Shown here: in pieces, positions 60,723 to 64,000 of the stretch
How positions within the stretch are numbered: the first letter of the stretch is position 1
Layout of the letters: each line of letters starts with the position of its first letter
Origin: Apis mellifera
Lineage: Eukaryota; Arthropoda; Insecta; Hymenoptera; Apidae
DNA: 64,000 bases
Direction of reading: 5' to 3'
Assembly (NCBI RefSeq): GCF_003254395.2
Contig: NC_037638.1
Span: 4,826,001-4,890,000, forward strand
Notes under the pieces: model-generated
Seen by the model: only the letters and a program-made list of their open reading frames with translations
What the model was told of the DNA's origin: nothing
Databases searched by the model: none
Translations under genes and position numbers: made by a program

Positions 60723-63700
60723 CTGCGGTAAATTTCGAACCATTCAATTTTATTCTTTCATAATAAAAATCAACGTTTCAATAAAAATCAACGTAAAAAT
60801 GAAAACGCGAAATTAAAACTGCATTTCAATCGATTTTATACCCGGCAACTCTTATTTAGATCGAAATAAAATACATATATTTATAGATACATTTATGAAA
60901 ACTACCACAATGCAAGAAAATTTGAATGCACGTAAAATCAAAGACAAAAACGTACGGACAAAAACTTTTTCCTTGTACTTTCTACATATTTCTCCGTAAA
61001 ATAATTATTTCTCTCTTTTAGACGAACCACGATCCCCGTATACAAAAACCATGAACACGCGACTGAAGAAAATCTAACGACGATTAAATTCGCCTCTGAT
61101 TTCATTTTAATTGCGAGTCATTACGTCGATTCCGCGACGGTTAACCCAGTTTCCCATCTCGAGGATAGACGCACGCGACCTTTCGTGTCGGGACCTCCAC
61201 CTTAAGCCGCGTTTCTATCATATTATTTATGACATGAAACCACATTTCTTACTCTTTATTTTTACCTCTTATTCGTAAACGAAAATCTTCTTTGTCGAAT
61301 TATTTGTATCCCTTTATAATCCTTTAAAATATAACGAATTGAAATTTCAATGTTTCAATATTTTTCCGTCGGTAACCTAATTTTTACATTCTTCAACTTA
61401 TTTATTTTTTTCTATCTTTTCATCGAATGATTTTCAAATCTAATTAAATGTTAATTGTTTCAACTGTTGTTTGCAAATGATTTCACGTAGCTTGCAATTA
61501 CGTTGAATATTTTAGATACAAGCGTAAATTTAACATTACATATTATATTCGATCAAAATAAAGTTACTAAAATAAGTTACTAAAAACAAAAGTTTAAGAT
61601 ATCGTGTGTCGGTAAGTTAATCCTCGATAAAAATCTATCGTCACGGGGAAGAAAAAAATGCCCGAAACAACTTTCTTCAACTCGACTCGGAATTTGCCCG
61701 TGTCCCGTGTTACACAGGTTCTCGCGTAGTAACGTAAGTTGAAGATAAGTTGCGCTTGAAAACCGCGATAAAGGCTGTTCGTCTTCGTCTCTGTTTTACG
61801 TCAAACGAATTTCCACGGTGGATGAGGGGGGGCAGGGGGCCGCAGGTGGATGTACTTTATCGATTTTGGCATACCAGACAAGCTGCTTGTGCTTTCGCAG
61901 CGATAATCCGCCGAGTAGGTACCGCTACACCGGGCTGGCTTAAATCGCCCACTTGAAAATTTCATCGACGCCGTACCCCCCCCTCCTTCCAAACTTTTTC
62001 CCGCCGCGAGAGCCGTGCGTTTTCGATTCAGAGATTCGGGGCTAGCAGAGGGCGCAACATTGCTCAATTCTTCTTCGGTGAGAAATGGGTTGTTATAATT
62101 TCGATGAAAATTTTTTTTTTTACAGAGGAAAATATTTGTCGAAGAAGATTAATATTATTGATGATGATATATTAGAATTGTTGACATATTAAATTTTTTA
62201 AAAAATATTGTATTAATATATTATTCACTGTTCTCATCAGAATAGATGGAAATTATCTCTTATTATCTTTTTCCAGTATTTCATTAAGAACATTATCCTT
62301 TAATCCTTTGTACTTCCTTCCCATCTTTTAAACCTGAATTACCTTTACTTATCTTATTATCATATTTAAAATATCCTATTTTCACCATTTCCTTTATGGT
62401 AACCATTATCTTATATTTCCTCTTCTTCATCCAATAATTTTTTCCAACTGTATTACGTAAAAATTGTTTATTATATTTTGTTTCATTTTTCCTCAATTTA
62501 TCGTTATTAACAACAAGAATATATATATTTTTTTTTTAATGAAAATTTGAAGAGAAAAATTTTAAACTAATTAACAACCGATTAAAATATTTATATAAAA
62601 TATAAAAGCAGATGTCAAGTTTGAAAGATAAATTAATTTAAAAAAAAAAAAAAAATCGATTAAAGTCTAAAAAAAACCTGTGTGAAAATATGGGATTAAA
62701 GGGTCGAGGAGCACGATTAGGGTTCGATGTAAATCAACCCTCCAGAGTGATTCGAAGTCTGGTTTACGAACACGTGTTTTCCTAGCCGACTATAAAGCTC
62801 TGTTTAGCCCCCAGGATCCCTCATAAGATCATTACGATTCAACTGAGCCGAATACGGAAGAGGCTGTACAACACGCGGCTGCAAATGTTTCGAGAAGGGG
62901 AGAGAATTTGTCAAATTTTAACGCACGTGGCCTCTATTGAAATATGAAATTATATGGAATCGAGTTTCGACCACTCGAAGAATATTTCGAATGTATTATC
63001 ATTCAAGTAATATTATTTAAAATAGAATGAAAAAAGTATTTTAAATTTTAAAATTGCTGATAAAAACGAACGTAATAAAATAAAATAAGAATATTAAAAT
63101 TAAAATTTTTCTAAATTAAATAAATTTAATTATCTAATAAAATTATTTTTTTACATTATTCTTCTAAAAATATAATATATCACGTGTGTTTTATTTTACA
63201 GAAAAATCACAAAAAGGTTGGAAACAAGCTCGAGACTCATTCATTGGAACCCACAATCTATAATTTCCTTAAGATTAATCCTATTTGGAAGCATAGATCG
63301 TCGGCTAATTAAATTTACGCCTCGTAGACTTTCCTAACACGAGTTCCTAAGAATCGATGGGGCACTCTCGAGCCTAGTGAAAAGCTCGAGACGAAGACGA
63401 AGAGTCCAAAGAGAAGAAGGTGAAAGAAAAAAAAAAAGAGGAAAAGAATACGAAGAAGGATAAGAAGAGAAAGACGAGGTGGACGAACGTCGCCGACCGC
63501 TATTTATATTCGACGCAGCGGACGTTCAACTTACAAGCACCCCCGCCTTACGACGTATCCTCCTCCTCCTCTTCGACTCCTCTTCTTGTTTCTAGTCTCC
63601 AACTCCATGCCGCGAAAACGGACAAACCCGCGAATAAATCTCTCACCGCGACCACCCCTCCTGTATTCCTGTTTTCCTTGACGTGCCGCGAATATGCGAT

Positions 63701-63921
63701 CGGTCCAACGAAAATAAATTTCGATTCCGTTTATTCCGCATTATTAGCTCGCGAAACGATTTATATCGAGAGATCTAGGGATAAGTGAATATTTAACGAA
63801 TCAAAATATTACCAGAAAACTAGATTCTGTTGCTCCGCTAATATCGAATAATATTTACGGAACGAATAATGGGAATTAGAGAGATGCGACGGACTGTGTT
63901 GTCACGTGACTCGACAGCGCG

Positions 63922-64000
63922 AATTTCGGGACAGATCGGAAAAATTCGGGCGTGATCGGGCCGAGGTCGCGATAAGTACGAGTGGCAATTTAACTTCGAA
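63922..64000 (-). repeat. CCGAA-rich dispersed repeat, copy 2 (inverted)
   Basis: Inverted copy of 33474-33570. A 19-bp identical core includes CCGAATTTTTCCGATCT, with similar flanks. Runs to the window end, so its full length may be greater. Confidence 0.75.

Larger units (their letters stand above)
55904..63921. other. Upstream non-coding region, part 2
   Basis: No gene recognised. GC-richer patches lie at 55.97-56.25, 56.8-57.1, 57.95-58.55, 58.95-59.25 and 61.65-62.05 kb. The longest frame (56625-57128, minus, 167 codons) has no recognisable domain and overlaps equally open plus-strand frames. Confidence 0.6.

Overview
The window is AT-rich insect nuclear DNA (coding exons with GT-AG introns, long homopolymers, many microsatellites, short TTAGG-like motifs). 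The protein sequences and composition fit a bee or other hymenopteran, most likely Apis-like; that assignment is inference. Two protein-coding genes can be supported, both on the minus strand and in tandem.

At the left edge (1-1869) lies the 5' part of a cytosolic arginyl-tRNA synthetase gene (RARS/ArgRS): seven exons with introns of only 72-130 bp, from the ATG at 1869 into the catalytic domain, cut off by the window start. From 43415 down to 6672 lies scalloped (sd), the TEAD/TEF-1 transcription factor of the Hippo pathway: eight coding exons that join in frame from the N-terminal region through the TEA DNA-binding domain to the C-terminal Yorkie/Vestigial-binding domain and a stop. The TEA domain is split by a 25.3-kb intron (17443-42775). 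A 52-codon exon at 11607-11762 is in phase 0 on both sides and resembles the linker of vertebrate TEADs, so it can be included or skipped without changing frame. The initiator codon is not certain: the first recognised exon (43291-43415) has no ATG, and the best candidate is an ATG at 44527 in a GC-rich block.

The rest is non-coding: the sd 3' end and intergenic space (1870-6671), introns, and about 20 kb upstream of sd (43.4-64 kb). These hold many simple and tandem repeats, including a 1.6-kb minisatellite with 139/180-bp higher-order structure (54296-55903), triplicated ~150-bp and ~180-bp blocks (38.5 and 40.6 kb), a duplicated 145-bp block (45.5 kb), degenerate arrays (29.3 and 46.7 kb), dispersed repeat pairs, a 142-bp foldback with competing stems in the large sd intron (42160-42301), G-rich quadruplex-type tracts, a microRNA-like hairpin (34.65 kb), and GC-richer patches with clustered homeodomain-type sites that could be enhancers. 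I found no convincing tRNA, rRNA, CRISPR array or intact transposon. No wholly new system is evident; the most interesting items are the sd cassette exon, the unresolved sd start, the foldback and the repeat architecture.
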